Shown here: one piece after another, positions 44,501 to 52,585 of the stretch
How positions within the stretch are numbered: position 1 is the stretch's first letter
How the letters are laid out: each line of letters begins with the position of its first letter
The notes under the pieces: model-generated
The model's database searches: none
What the model saw: only the letters and a program-made list of their open reading frames with translations
Told to the model about the DNA's origin: nothing
Program-made: the position numbers and the translations under genes
Source of the DNA: RGIG9060 sp052173655
GTDB taxonomy: Bacteria > Spirochaetota > Spirochaetia > Treponematales > Treponemataceae
Direction of reading: 5' to 3'
Assembly (NCBI GenBank): GCA_052173655.1
Contig: JBQMYD010000006.1
Span: 62,001 to 126,000, forward strand
DNA length: 64,000 bases

Positions 44501-45195
44501 TTATCACTTTGGATAACTTGTCCTTCTGTAAAAACACCTTCTTGAGTTTCGGAATTAAATAAAACTTCTTTTGCTGAAATTTTTTCGGAAACCTTGCCGG
44601 CTGTCATTTTTTCAAGAATAACACCACCATCTGCAAAAAGTCTTTGTTTTTCTCTGTTATAAATAATCTTATCGGCACTTATAACAGTCTTAATTCCGTC
44701 CTGCTCCACATCAAGTTTTACCGAACCTGTCAAAATAATAACATCATTTCCTTCTTCATTTTTTGCATATTCGGTTTTTTGTGCATTCAAAATCGTAACT
44801 ATACTTTTTTTTATTTTTGTAGTGCTATCTTTTTTTTTGTCGTTGTCTTTGTCTTTTTTATTGTCGGAATTGTCAATATCTTTGTCTAACGAATCCTCAT
44901 CTTTTGCGTTTTCAGATTCTTTAGACTTTTCTTTGTCCTGTGAATCCTGTTGTTCAATATTTTTGTCATTTTCAGAATCCTCTTTTATGACATTTTTTAT
45001 TGCATCTCCGTTTTCTACGGTTTTTTTTTGTTCTTCCGTAAGACTGTCAAAATTCGGAATATTTTGTGCTTCTTGAGCAGTTTTTACTGCCTGTGCAATA
45101 TTTTCTTCAGTTGATTTTTGAGCATATAGTACCAATGAAAAGAAAAAAAATAGCATGAGAAAAGTAAATGTCTTTTTGATTTTTTTTATTTCCAC
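41533..45195 (-). CDS. LptD/OstA-like outer-membrane protein
   Basis: A 1220-residue protein with signal peptide (FTFLMLFFFFSLVLYAQ). A Lys/Asp/Glu/Ser-rich linker at residues 50-125 is of low complexity. Then comes an OstA/LptA-like jellyroll piece (ILTGSVKLDVEQDG, ISADKIIYNREKQRLFADGG, AKEVLFNSETQEGVFTEGQV). A conserved RASRIWLLPGN/GYIPVLWLPFFYYP segment marks LptD proteins. The remaining 850 residues look like beta-barrel strands with alternating polar and apolar residues. LptD normally inserts LPS, yet pathogenic treponemes lack LPS, so another lipid or glycolipid may be the cargo. The start is a GTG at 45195. It follows uvrA by 21 bases, a neighbourhood also known in Treponema pallidum. 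Confidence 0.85.
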   Translation of the reverse strand: MEIKKIKKTFTFLMLFFFFSLVLYAQKSTEENIAQAVKTAQEAQNIPNFDSLTEEQKKTVENGDAIKNVIKEDSENDKNIEQQDSQDKEKSKESENAKDEDSLDKDIDNSDNKKDKDNDKKKDSTTKIKKSIVTILNAQKTEYAKNEEGNDVIILTGSVKLDVEQDGIKTVISADKIIYNREKQRLFADGGVILEKMTAGKVSEKISAKEVLFNSETQEGVFTEGQVIQSDNAMVKLDNDANLVINSKLFGKDDSGVIGFKNAALTFCDEEDPHWKIRASRIWLLPGNEFAFLNAVFNVGYIPVLWLPFFYYPKDEMIFNPVLGYDKRKGYFLQTTTYIIGKKNTSNDKKSSNKDDFFNFLNSSSNKKKVREGLFLHSTDEEDTTSSANSLRFLADYYTNLGGMAGIEGSFSPKKIVTGIDFSTILGFSNTIFRNTNGYTIYDYSNGYKTLQDSGYFFGYKIPFRFYVNLKTTINYSPVNFTISTPIYSDPFFSSDFINDRKESMNWLSVVTNGLTDPKDLSTSLASGISSYIWSASLSVNPNFASLKPYLSSVSLSNVKSSILFSGKTNTNFTGSKAEYSPNRKFFYPSQVVPGSGTLNISGTIYSYNSKEKKAANKKNSLQNSIEGKMIKPDFDLKTIAEWDSPIDEEIAGQAKKTSQQDNSSIENESKGTQEKSDKILAENALEKKSNDKNTEDIYEKRFLNPLTVSSYKSSGSEEKFSYDLTYSIVPVVDSLITYDPNKATAPDKINFSPEYFQSTYYKISASGILGSSLSFFNNVVSIKNTLKFTPQYQKHPIISKDYYTTQKERDKIVLNDYSSHSLNLVNTNTVSIRPFYFLPIIDSSSVSWDSSINVIDTKFVGTVLNPAWDYKTAKWDKKDITTHTMNFNFVTKLNNWSQTFSFISNLPPQTDTYTFKLNLTFPFLSFSAESGLQRLTMDANGDGIIDKNFVPGKYITDFSVKPFKQNLSMNFFEKKFTFTQSFQYDIEEKHASSLTFAASMWGAVISYNMQYALPYELDSIKGWVAKNEKKFIPYSLVVSYNLPSKKYRWWKNRISFHPGLSTNITFDMVKPTNSYFTFVPSINFEINKILTLSFKATSRNDVIFRYFQDLYQYDVKVPGETNIFKDLFYSFDFFNDDHRRSSGFKLKSLAFSLTRELHDWDLKCEFKVEPRLITSKIPYYYDFSPYFSLSVIWKPMNTFKVQIQDEYGEWTINSESASK

Positions 45196-45216
45196 AATTT
45201 TTTTTCTTTACAGCCT

Positions 45217-48123
45217 CTACTGCTGATTAGTCTTATCTTTTGCATTTTGTTTTTTCAAAAATTCTTTTAAAAAATATCCTGTATAAGAATTTTCACATTC
45301 TGCAACCTGCTCCGGAGTTCCAAAGGTTATTACAGAACCTCCTCCGGTTCCACCATCCGGGCCTAAATCAATAACATAGTCTGCCTGCATAATAACATCA
45401 ATATTGTGTTCAATCATCAATACAGAATTCCCGTTATCAACCAACTTTTGTATAACACTCATAAGTTGTTTTACATCTGCAAAATGAAGTCCTGTAGTAG
45501 GTTCATCCAAGATATACAAAGTTTTTCCTGTTCCCGGTCTTGAAAGTTCATTTGCAAGTTTTACCCTTTGCGCTTCTCCTCCGCTTAAAGTGAGTGCATT
45601 TTGCCCAAGCCGGATATATCCCAGCCCCACAGATTTTAGCGTTGAAATTTTCCTGTAAATCAGTGGAACAGCAGAGAAAAAATCACAGGCCTCATCAACT
45701 GTCATGTTTAGCACATCGTTAATTGACTTTCCTTTATATAAAACTTCAAGAGTTTCTTTGTTGAATCGTTGTCCGTTACAGACTTCACATCGTATATATA
45801 CATCCGGTAAAAAATTCATTTCAATAATATTTTCTCCGGCACCCTGACAATTTTCACATCGTCCGCCTTTTACGTTAAAACTGAATCTGCCCTTTTTATA
45901 TCCTCTTGCACGACTTTCAGGAAGTGAAGCGTATAAATCTCTTACAGCATCAAAAACTCCTACGTATGTTGCAGGATTACTTCTAGGAGATCGTCCTATC
46001 GGGCTTTGGTCTATACTTATAACTTTATCAAGACATTCAACACCGTCAATACTTGCACATTCTCCTACAGGATAATTTGTTTTCATAAGCTTATTTGAAA
46101 CTGCAGGATAAATTATGTCGCTCATTAAAGTAGACTTTCCACTTCCGGAAACTCCTGTAATACAGGTAAAAACTCCCAACGGAATGGATATATCAATATT
46201 TTTAAGATTATGCTCTTTGGCACCCCAAACTTGTAAAAAATTTCCATTACCTTTACGCCTTTTTAAAGGAAAAGGCATATTCAAAGTTCCTGCAAGATAT
46301 CTTCCTGTAACACTGTCTTCAATTTTTGCAACAAAATCAGGTGTTCCTGCCGCAACAATTTTACCGCCTTCAACTCCGGCACCCTGCCCCAAATCCACAA
46401 GATAATCGGCTGTACGTAATGTCTGTTCATCATGTTCTACTACAATTACAGTATTTCCGTTATCCCTAAGCATTAAAAGTGTATCTATAAGTTTTTGATT
46501 GTCTTTTTGATGAAGACCTATACTCGGTTCATCCAAAATATACATTACACCGCAAAGAGCACTTCCTATCTGAGTAGCAAGTCTTATTCGTTGGGCTTCT
46601 CCTCCGCTAAGAGTTTCTGCAGCCCGTTCCAAAGTTAAATACTCAAGTCCGACATTTTTTAAAAAAGACAGTCTGGCTCGTATTTCTTTTAAAACTTGAG
46701 CTGCAATTTTATTTTCGTTTTCAGTTAAATTAAGATTTTCAAAAAACTCTATGGAATCAATTACACTAAGTTCGGTAAGCTGCCAAATATTTTTTCCGCC
46801 CACAAAAACACTCAAAGCTTCCTGACGCAAACGCATACCTTTGCAACACGAACACTCTGAAATTTTCATGAATTTTTCTTCCATGTTCTTTTTTTGAGTA
46901 TCCCCCCAAGCTTCAGAATAACGCCTTTTCATCTCGCTCATTATTCCATGCCAAGCCCTATTATACTCAGAATATCCTTCTCCACTTTGTTTTTTGTAAA
47001 TCCAGTGAATTTTTTTTTCAGGATTCCCATTCCAAAGATAGTCTAATTGCTTTTCCGTAAGTTTTGAAAACTGAGTATCCAGTGTAAAGCCGGCTTCGTT
47101 TGCAATTGCTTCAAACATTGAATGATTCCATTCACTTTCAGGATTAAAAAACGGCAATGCTCTTTCGTTAAAAGTAAGATTCTTGTCCGGCAAAATTTTA
47201 TCAACGTCCCATTCCATTTTTTTACCTAAACCGGTACATTCCGGACAGGCTCCAAACGGATTATTAAAGCTGAAAAGTCTAGGTTGCAATTCCGGTACAG
47301 AAACTCCGCAGTCAGGACAAGCATTTTTTTGACTAAAAAAAACTTCTTCATCAAGAATTTCCCCGTTAGCTTGTGTAAATTTACGACTTACAAGGACAAT
47401 TCCGCCTGCGTTATTCAATGCAATTTCAATCGAATCGGCAAGACGAGTACGAATTTGATCTGATTTTACAATACGATCAACAACGATTTCTATCGTATGT
47501 TTTTTTTGTTTATCAAGTTTTATATTTTCATCTAAATCCGCCATTACTCCGTCTATTCTAGCTCTTACAAACCCAGCACTTTTTGCATCATCAAGAATTT
47601 TTTGATGTTCGCCTTTACGCCCCCGAATTACCGGAGATAAAATTTGAATCTTAGTTCCATCTTGCCAACTCATAATTACATCTATAATTTGGTCAATACT
47701 TTGTTCTTGAATTTCCCTACCGCACACATAACAATGAGGTTTTCCTACCCGTGCAAAAAGAAGTCGATAGTAATCATAAATCTCGGTGATGGTTCCAACA
47801 GTTGAGCGAGGATTTTTATTTGTAGATTTTTGTTCAATGGAAATAGCAGGGCTTAAACCCTCTATCAAATCTACATCAGGCTTATCCATTCTTCCCAAAA
47901 ATTGACGAGCGTAACTTGAAAGACTTTCCATATAGCGTCTTTGCCCTTCAGCAAAAATAGTATCAAACGCAAGACTACTCTTTCCCGAACCGCTCAGTCC
48001 GGAAAAAACAACCAGTTTATTACGAGGAATTTCCAAATCAACATTTTTAAGATTGTGTTCCCTAGCTCCTTTTATAACTAACTTAGGACCACAGGAAATT
48101 TCTTGAATTCTCGATTGTTCCAT
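45217..48123 (-). CDS. uvrA: Excinuclease ABC subunit A
   Basis: A 968-residue UvrA, the damage-sensing ATPase of nucleotide excision repair. ATPase 1 has Walker A GLSGSGKSSLAFDTIFAEGQ and the signature ETLSGGEAQRIRLA. ATPase 2 has GVSGSGKSTLMSDII and LTLSGGEAQRVKLA. The zinc sites CYVC...CPDC...CPEC and CENCQGAG...CEVC are present. Both Walker B segments (ILDEPSIGLHQKD and ILDEPTTGLHFAD) are intact. The ATG at 48123 overlaps the EF-G stop as TGATG; a TTG one codon earlier is also open. UvrB and UvrC are not in the window. Confidence 0.97.
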   Translation of the reverse strand: MEQSRIQEISCGPKLVIKGAREHNLKNVDLEIPRNKLVVFSGLSGSGKSSLAFDTIFAEGQRRYMESLSSYARQFLGRMDKPDVDLIEGLSPAISIEQKSTNKNPRSTVGTITEIYDYYRLLFARVGKPHCYVCGREIQEQSIDQIIDVIMSWQDGTKIQILSPVIRGRKGEHQKILDDAKSAGFVRARIDGVMADLDENIKLDKQKKHTIEIVVDRIVKSDQIRTRLADSIEIALNNAGGIVLVSRKFTQANGEILDEEVFFSQKNACPDCGVSVPELQPRLFSFNNPFGACPECTGLGKKMEWDVDKILPDKNLTFNERALPFFNPESEWNHSMFEAIANEAGFTLDTQFSKLTEKQLDYLWNGNPEKKIHWIYKKQSGEGYSEYNRAWHGIMSEMKRRYSEAWGDTQKKNMEEKFMKISECSCCKGMRLRQEALSVFVGGKNIWQLTELSVIDSIEFFENLNLTENENKIAAQVLKEIRARLSFLKNVGLEYLTLERAAETLSGGEAQRIRLATQIGSALCGVMYILDEPSIGLHQKDNQKLIDTLLMLRDNGNTVIVVEHDEQTLRTADYLVDLGQGAGVEGGKIVAAGTPDFVAKIEDSVTGRYLAGTLNMPFPLKRRKGNGNFLQVWGAKEHNLKNIDISIPLGVFTCITGVSGSGKSTLMSDIIYPAVSNKLMKTNYPVGECASIDGVECLDKVISIDQSPIGRSPRSNPATYVGVFDAVRDLYASLPESRARGYKKGRFSFNVKGGRCENCQGAGENIIEMNFLPDVYIRCEVCNGQRFNKETLEVLYKGKSINDVLNMTVDEACDFFSAVPLIYRKISTLKSVGLGYIRLGQNALTLSGGEAQRVKLANELSRPGTGKTLYILDEPTTGLHFADVKQLMSVIQKLVDNGNSVLMIEHNIDVIMQADYVIDLGPDGGTGGGSVITFGTPEQVAECENSYTGYFLKEFLKKQNAKDKTNQQ

Positions 48124-50162
48124 CAAAAAACGCCAAGCCCCCCCTGCTTTACTTGAAAATGACTAAATTCCATAGAAAAGCTTCCTCTACCTTGTGTTAC
48201 AGATCTTAGACTTGTAGAAAATCCGAACATCCCGGACATAGGTGCTTGTGCATAAATAATTTCAGTATTAGGTTTTGATTCTTGACTTTGAATAATTCCT
48301 CCGCGTTGTATAATCAAATTCATTGCATCTCCAACAAATTCTTGAGGACTTAAAATATCAACGCTCATAACCGGTTCCAAAATTTCAGGATTCGACAATT
48401 TGCAAGCTTCATCAAAGGCTTGAACGGCACAAGCTTCAAAAGCAAAAGTAGTTGCAGTAAGAGGGTCGTATTTTATATCCGTAATTGTAACTGCAATATC
48501 CGTACATGGATATCCATATTGAATTCCTGAACCGAAAGAATTTGTTATTCCACTTTGAATTGCATCAAAAATTTCACCCGGAATCTCACCTTTTTTTACA
48601 TTGCAAATATAAGAATTTCCGGCATTTTCATTATGTTTTACATGAATAGATATCTGTGCAAAATTCTGTTTGCCGCCTATATTTTTGTCATAAACAACGC
48701 TATGATCACAAGAAGAAGTAATTGATTCTCTGTAGGTTACCTGAGGCTTTCCTACTCTTGCATTTACTTTAAAATCATCGCGCATTCTGGTAACAAGAAC
48801 GTCAAGATGAAGTTCCCCCATTCCGCTGATAATAAGCTGTCCGGTTTCAGGATCATCTCTGCTTGTAAAAGTAGGATCTTCCTTAGAAAGAATTTCTAAA
48901 GTTTCTTTTAGTTTATCTTTATCGGAAAGAGTTTCAGGTTCAATTGAAACCGAAATTACAGGCTCCGGGAAATTTAAGTCTTCAAGTAAAACCGGCATTC
49001 CCTCACTTCCAAGAGTATCTCCTGTTTGTGCAAATTTTAAACCGATAAATACAGCTATATCTCCGGCTTCAACACAATCAATAGGCTCATTTTTATTGGA
49101 ATGCATCCGCAAAATTCTGTTTATTCTTTCACGTTTTTTCTTTCCAACATTAAAAATCTGCTCTCCTGCCTTTATTTTCCCGGAATACATCCTAACGTAA
49201 CATAAAGACCCCATTTCTTTATCATATTGAATTTTAAAAACTAAACCGCAGGCAATTCCTTTAGAATCACAAGGAATTTCAATTTGAGTTTCTTTTTTTA
49301 TGTGAATAGCCTTTGCCGGTGGAATTTCATCAGGGCTTGGAAGATAATCGGTTATAGCATCTATCAAAGGCTGAATTGCAGTATTTTTTCTTGCAGAACC
49401 ACATAAAAACGGAACAAAATCACGAGCAACAGTTCCTCTTCTAATTTCGGCTTTAATCTTGTCATCAGGAATTTTTTCACCCATAAGATACAATTCTGCA
49501 AGTTCATCATTAAAACCTGCAACAGTATCGATCATTTTTTCTCGCCATAGTTGGGCATCGGCAAGACGGCTTTCATCAATGTCGCTTTCAATAATCGTTT
49601 CCCCCTCATTTTCAGGATCAAAACGTAACTCCTTCATTGTTAAAAGATCAATCACACCTTCAAAAGAATTTTCTTTACCGATAGGAATTTGAAGTGCAAG
49701 CGGAACAGTAGAAAAAGTTTCCTTTACATCCTGCATGGCACCAAAAAAATCCGCTCCCATCCTGTCCATCTTGTTTACAAAACAAATACGGGGAACATTA
49801 TAATCATCGGCTTGTTTCCATACTGTTTCTGTCTGAGGCTGAACACCCCCTACAGCACACAAAACAGCAACTGCCCCATCAAGAACACGCAAACTTCGCT
49901 CAACTTCCGCAGTAAAATCAACGTGTCCCGGAGTATCTATAATATTAATCATGTAATCACGCCAGTAAGTTGTTGTAGCGGCACTTTGAATCGTAATTCC
50001 ACGCTCTTGTTCCTGCTCCATCCAATCCATAGTTGCAGCTCCGTCATCGATTTCTCCTATACGGTGTATTTTTCCCGTATAGTAAAGGATCCGCTCCGTA
50101 GTTGTTGTTTTTCCTGCATCTATGTGAGCCATTATTCCGATGTTTCTCATTTTAGAAAGCAT
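48123..50162 (-). CDS. fusA: Elongation factor G
   Basis: A 679-residue translational GTPase. G motifs are AHIDAGKTTTTER (G1), RGITIQSAATT (G2), DTPGHVDF (G3), NKMDRMGADF (G4) and GSARKNT (G5). Domain II and the C-terminal domains follow (MGELHLDVLVTRMRDDFKVN, MSGMFGFSTSLRSVTQGRGS). Spirochaetes usually carry two EF-G paralogues, one for translocation and one specialised for ribosome recycling. The sequence alone does not tell me which this is, and it is not beside ribosomal protein genes. It has its own promoter, AGGA before the ATG and couples to uvrA. Confidence 0.9.
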   Translation of the reverse strand: MLSKMRNIGIMAHIDAGKTTTTERILYYTGKIHRIGEIDDGAATMDWMEQEQERGITIQSAATTTYWRDYMINIIDTPGHVDFTAEVERSLRVLDGAVAVLCAVGGVQPQTETVWKQADDYNVPRICFVNKMDRMGADFFGAMQDVKETFSTVPLALQIPIGKENSFEGVIDLLTMKELRFDPENEGETIIESDIDESRLADAQLWREKMIDTVAGFNDELAELYLMGEKIPDDKIKAEIRRGTVARDFVPFLCGSARKNTAIQPLIDAITDYLPSPDEIPPAKAIHIKKETQIEIPCDSKGIACGLVFKIQYDKEMGSLCYVRMYSGKIKAGEQIFNVGKKKRERINRILRMHSNKNEPIDCVEAGDIAVFIGLKFAQTGDTLGSEGMPVLLEDLNFPEPVISVSIEPETLSDKDKLKETLEILSKEDPTFTSRDDPETGQLIISGMGELHLDVLVTRMRDDFKVNARVGKPQVTYRESITSSCDHSVVYDKNIGGKQNFAQISIHVKHNENAGNSYICNVKKGEIPGEIFDAIQSGITNSFGSGIQYGYPCTDIAVTITDIKYDPLTATTFAFEACAVQAFDEACKLSNPEILEPVMSVDILSPQEFVGDAMNLIIQRGGIIQSQESKPNTEIIYAQAPMSGMFGFSTSLRSVTQGRGSFSMEFSHFQVKQGGLGVF

Positions 50163-50196
50163 AATTATTCCTAAATATAAAAATTATTTGGATACG

Positions 50197-50226
50197 ATTA
50201 TAACGCAAAATCAAAGACGAATTCAA
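50197..50226 (-). promoter_or_regulatory. EF-G operon promoter
   Basis: Minus strand: -35 TTGAAT (50221-50226), 18-base spacer, perfect -10 TATAAT (50197-50202). The leader is about 28 bases with AGGA six bases before the ATG. Confidence 0.65.
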
Positions 50227-50320
50227 TATGAAGAACGAATTCACGATATCATAGTTAGCATATAGGAAAAAAAATTTATAAACTTTTACTAACTATGCAA
50301 CAATCGAATAAAAAAAACTA

Positions 50321-50349
50321 TTGACATTACTGATAAAATATTTTATAAA
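50321..50349 (+). promoter_or_regulatory. Strong promoter of the TRL lipoprotein gene
   Basis: Perfect -35 TTGACA (50321-50326), 17-base spacer, -10 TATAAA (50344-50349). The predicted leader is about 65 bases and ends with AAGGAG before the ATG. Confidence 0.75.
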
Positions 50350-50420
50350 GGAGAGGTTACTGTTGTGTACGGATAACTTGTTATATGTACGTAGCAAAAT
50401 GAAAATATTAAGGAGTTTTT

Positions 50421-50696
50421 ATGAAAAAGGCAATTTTCATCGTTCTTGCACTCACTGTAGTTTTATTCGCAAGTTGCGTAAGCACTTGGCCTATTACATC
50501 TACAGGTTCTAATTTAGGATCAAAAGTGGGACAAGCTACAACAACTGTTATTTTTGGTTTACCTCTTCAGAATTCAGATTGCTCTATCGCATCTGCAGCT
50601 AAGAACGGCGGAATTACAAAAGTTTCCACAGTTGATGTTAAATTGACAAATTATTTTGTATTCTGCAAAATTACGACAACTGTTCGTGGTGATTAG
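50421..50696 (+). CDS. TRL-like family lipoprotein
   Basis: A 91-residue protein with a lipoprotein signal (KKAIFIVLALTVVLFASC; lipobox FASC, cysteine 19). The mature part matches the TRL family: STWPITSTGSNLGSKVGQAT, a hydrophobic TVIFGLPLQN, SDCSIASAAKNGGITKVSTV and VKLTNYFVFCKITTTVRGD. The function of this family is unknown. The gene is a self-contained unit with a consensus promoter, a good AAGGAG and a strong terminator, so it is probably highly expressed. It is a likely surface or periplasmic-face lipid-anchored protein. Confidence 0.88.
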   Translation: MKKAIFIVLALTVVLFASCVSTWPITSTGSNLGSKVGQATTTVIFGLPLQNSDCSIASAAKNGGITKVSTVDVKLTNYFVFCKITTTVRGD

Positions 50697-50710
50697 TTTT
50701 CACACCGTTT

Positions 50711-50748
50711 AAAAAAGCAGGAATTTTCGAATTCTTGCTTTTTTTTTC
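50711..50748 (+). terminator. Intrinsic terminator after the TRL gene
   Basis: A 15-base stem from 50711-50725 pairing with 50730-50744, with one G-T pair and a TTCG tetraloop, followed by further Ts. It separates the TRL gene from the next lipoprotein gene. Confidence 0.85.
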
Positions 50749-50769
50749 GTTAACATTCTTAAGTTCATT

Positions 50770-51294
50770 ATGAAAATAAAAATTCCTTGTGTATTAGTTA
50801 TTTTAATTTTTTTGTCAGCTTTTTCCAGCTGTACTACACTTGAAAATATTTTAACTTTTAAAGACGATAACGGTTCTCAAATATTTTTTGTAAGACCTGT
50901 TACTTTTAGTTTACAAAAATCAGTAGCTTCAAAACTTTCTTTTGATATGACAATTAACGTTGCAGATTCAAAAATCCAATCAAATCCGCTTTTCAACTAC
51001 ACTATTACGATTCCTAAAAAAAATGCAAAAAAATATGAAAATATAATTTTAGCTATAAAAACTGATGAAAAAGAAATTATCATTGAAAAAAAATCAATAC
51101 TTTTTAAGGAATTAGATTCAAATAAAAATCTTGCAGTGAGATATACATCTTCAATCTGTATTGAAGATTTTTATTCTATATTAAATTCAAAAAATCCTGT
51201 TACAATAAATATAAAATGTGAACAAAAGTTTTCACAAATAATAAGCAAAGATTTTGAAAAAAATCTTTCAGACCTAAGGATATTGTTGCTATGA
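50770..51294 (+). CDS. Lipoprotein of unknown function
   Basis: A 174-residue protein with a lipoprotein signal (IKIPCVLVILIFLSAFSSC; lipobox FSSC, cysteine near residue 21). The mature part is strand-rich (FFVRPVTFSLQKSVASKLSF, NYTITIPKKNAKKYENIILA) and Lys-rich, with no domain I recognise. The promoter is not clear; it lies 22 bases after the upstream terminator. The next lipoprotein gene overlaps its stop by ATGA, so the two are translated together. Confidence 0.75.
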   Translation: MKIKIPCVLVILIFLSAFSSCTTLENILTFKDDNGSQIFFVRPVTFSLQKSVASKLSFDMTINVADSKIQSNPLFNYTITIPKKNAKKYENIILAIKTDEKEIIIEKKSILFKELDSNKNLAVRYTSSICIEDFYSILNSKNPVTINIKCEQKFSQIISKDFEKNLSDLRILLL

Positions 51295-51863
51295 AAAAAA
51301 CAAAAAAACTGCTTTTTTTAGTTAGCTCTTGCTTTTTTATTTTTGTTTTGTTTTCCTGCAGTCAAAAATTAAAAATTGAAAATGATGAACAGTCCAATAA
51401 AATCTTATGTGGAACTTGGAGCCAAACTTCAAGAACGATAATGTCTGTTTGCTTGGATCCTCTTGATCTTTCAACATATATAGGGGACGTTACGGTATTA
51501 AACAAAACCGTAATAAAATTCAACGATGACCTTAGTTTTGAAATAAATTCAAATCAAGTTTTTGAAAAATTTGAAAAAACCGAATCCGAAGCGGAAATAT
51601 CGGAAAAAGAAATCAGAGCTTCCTTTGAAAAATCGGTTGTTACAAAGGGCGTTTACAGTTCAGACAAAACTTTATGCAAGTTTGAAAATAAGACCGCAAT
51701 TCTTGAAGACGGAAGCGAAATTCCATTTTATCAATATAGTCCTGAAAAAAATTCCTCAATAGCTGTAACTTATTGGAAAATAGAGGAAACTGACGGAGAA
51801 ATCACGCTTACTCTTACCGATTACTATAATCCGGAACTGGTAATTTCATATATAAAAAAATAA
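51291..51863 (+). CDS. Lipoprotein of unknown function, lipocalin-like start
   Basis: A 190-residue protein with a lipoprotein signal (KKLLFLVSSCFFIFVLFSC; lipobox LFSC). The mature part begins after a short linker with LCGTWSQTSR, a GTW motif often seen at the first strand of lipocalin-like small-molecule binding folds. Later strands include VIKFNDDLSFEIN and KGVYSSDKTLCKFENKTAIL, which fit a beta-barrel. The assignment is tentative. It overlaps the preceding lipoprotein gene by four bases and converges on the AlkD-like gene 20 bases away. Confidence 0.72.
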   Translation: MKKTKKLLFLVSSCFFIFVLFSCSQKLKIENDEQSNKILCGTWSQTSRTIMSVCLDPLDLSTYIGDVTVLNKTVIKFNDDLSFEINSNQVFEKFEKTESEAEISEKEIRASFEKSVVTKGVYSSDKTLCKFENKTAILEDGSEIPFYQYSPEKNSSIAVTYWKIEETDGEITLTLTDYYNPELVISYIKK

Positions 51864-51882
51864 TTTTTTAATTTAAAATCTA

Positions 51883-52581
51883 TTACTTTTTGACTTTTAA
51901 ACTTCTAAGATAAGTTTTTTTTGCGTCGTCTATCCTATAACTTTCTAAAGCTTTTTGTATCGTCTTGTTATGTACCCAAAAATCATCTTGATATAACTTA
52001 TGACTTTCCAAGTAAACAATTGTATCATCCCAATGTTTTACAAGACTTTCGGCAAAAAACCATGCAATCATCATTTTTACGTAATACTGACAATTTTTTA
52101 CAGATGCAGGAATTTCAAGATATCGCGGATTAAAATCTTCATCTAAAAAGTAAATCATAAGCATTTCTATTCCAAAACGAATAGTATAAGTTTTATCAGA
52201 GTTTGTCCAAATCTTTATTCTTTCAAAAAGTTCTTTCTTGTGTTTTTTGAAAATTTTTGGATTTAAAATATCGCATACAGCCCAATTATCAATGTAGGGC
52301 AAAAATTTTTCGATTTTGGCTACAACATTTTCATAATCTTTCATTTGAGAAATCAATATGGAGTGTAGCATATTTTCATCATAGTATTTATGCGGCAGGT
52401 TTTCTAAAAATTCTTGCAAGTCAATATCTGAGTTAGTAACAATATCCTTTGCAATTTTTCTTAACTTAGGAACTCTAACTCCGATAAAACTTTCAATACA
52501 AATACCGGGAGTGAGTCTTGCCTGAAAACTAGCATATTCTTTATCCTGATTTTCAAATAAAATTTGTTGAATTTTCGTCAT
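51883..52581 (-). CDS. DNA alkylation repair protein, AlkD-like
   Basis: A 232-residue HEAT-like repeat protein of the AlkD group, DNA glycosylases that remove bulky N3- and N7-alkylated bases without flipping them. The catalytic region shows WAVCD, matching the W-x3-D of AlkD, an arginine in YTIRFGIEMLM, and the later tryptophan in FWVHNKTIQKAL. The N-terminus (ASFQARLTPGICIESFIGVR, VPKLRKIAKDI) is typical. It follows the GPH symporter gene by four bases on the same strand. Their pairing has no clear reason. Confidence 0.87.
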   Translation of the reverse strand: MTKIQQILFENQDKEYASFQARLTPGICIESFIGVRVPKLRKIAKDIVTNSDIDLQEFLENLPHKYYDENMLHSILISQMKDYENVVAKIEKFLPYIDNWAVCDILNPKIFKKHKKELFERIKIWTNSDKTYTIRFGIEMLMIYFLDEDFNPRYLEIPASVKNCQYYVKMMIAWFFAESLVKHWDDTIVYLESHKLYQDDFWVHNKTIQKALESYRIDDAKKTYLRSLKVKK

Positions 52582-52585
52582 GATA

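Larger units (their letters stand above)
50163..50420. other. 258-base divergent intergenic region
   Basis: The longest gene-free stretch in the window. It holds the EF-G promoter and the TRL lipoprotein promoter. Between them are a direct repeat ACGAATTCA (50218-50226 and 50235-50243) and a 9-bp inverted repeat CATAGTTAG / CTAACTATG (50250-50258 and 50289-50297), which ends 23 bases before the TRL -35 box. No coding frame is convincing. Confidence 0.6.

Noticed and set aside
49689..50174. 161-codon open frame on the plus strand opposite EF-G
   Set aside because: It mirrors the highly conserved EF-G G domain, and its composition is that of an antisense frame.
50321..50512. Small frame over the TRL promoter and leader
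   Set aside because: It runs through the -35 and -10 boxes and into the lipoprotein gene in another frame; the lipoprotein with AAGGAG is clearly the real gene.
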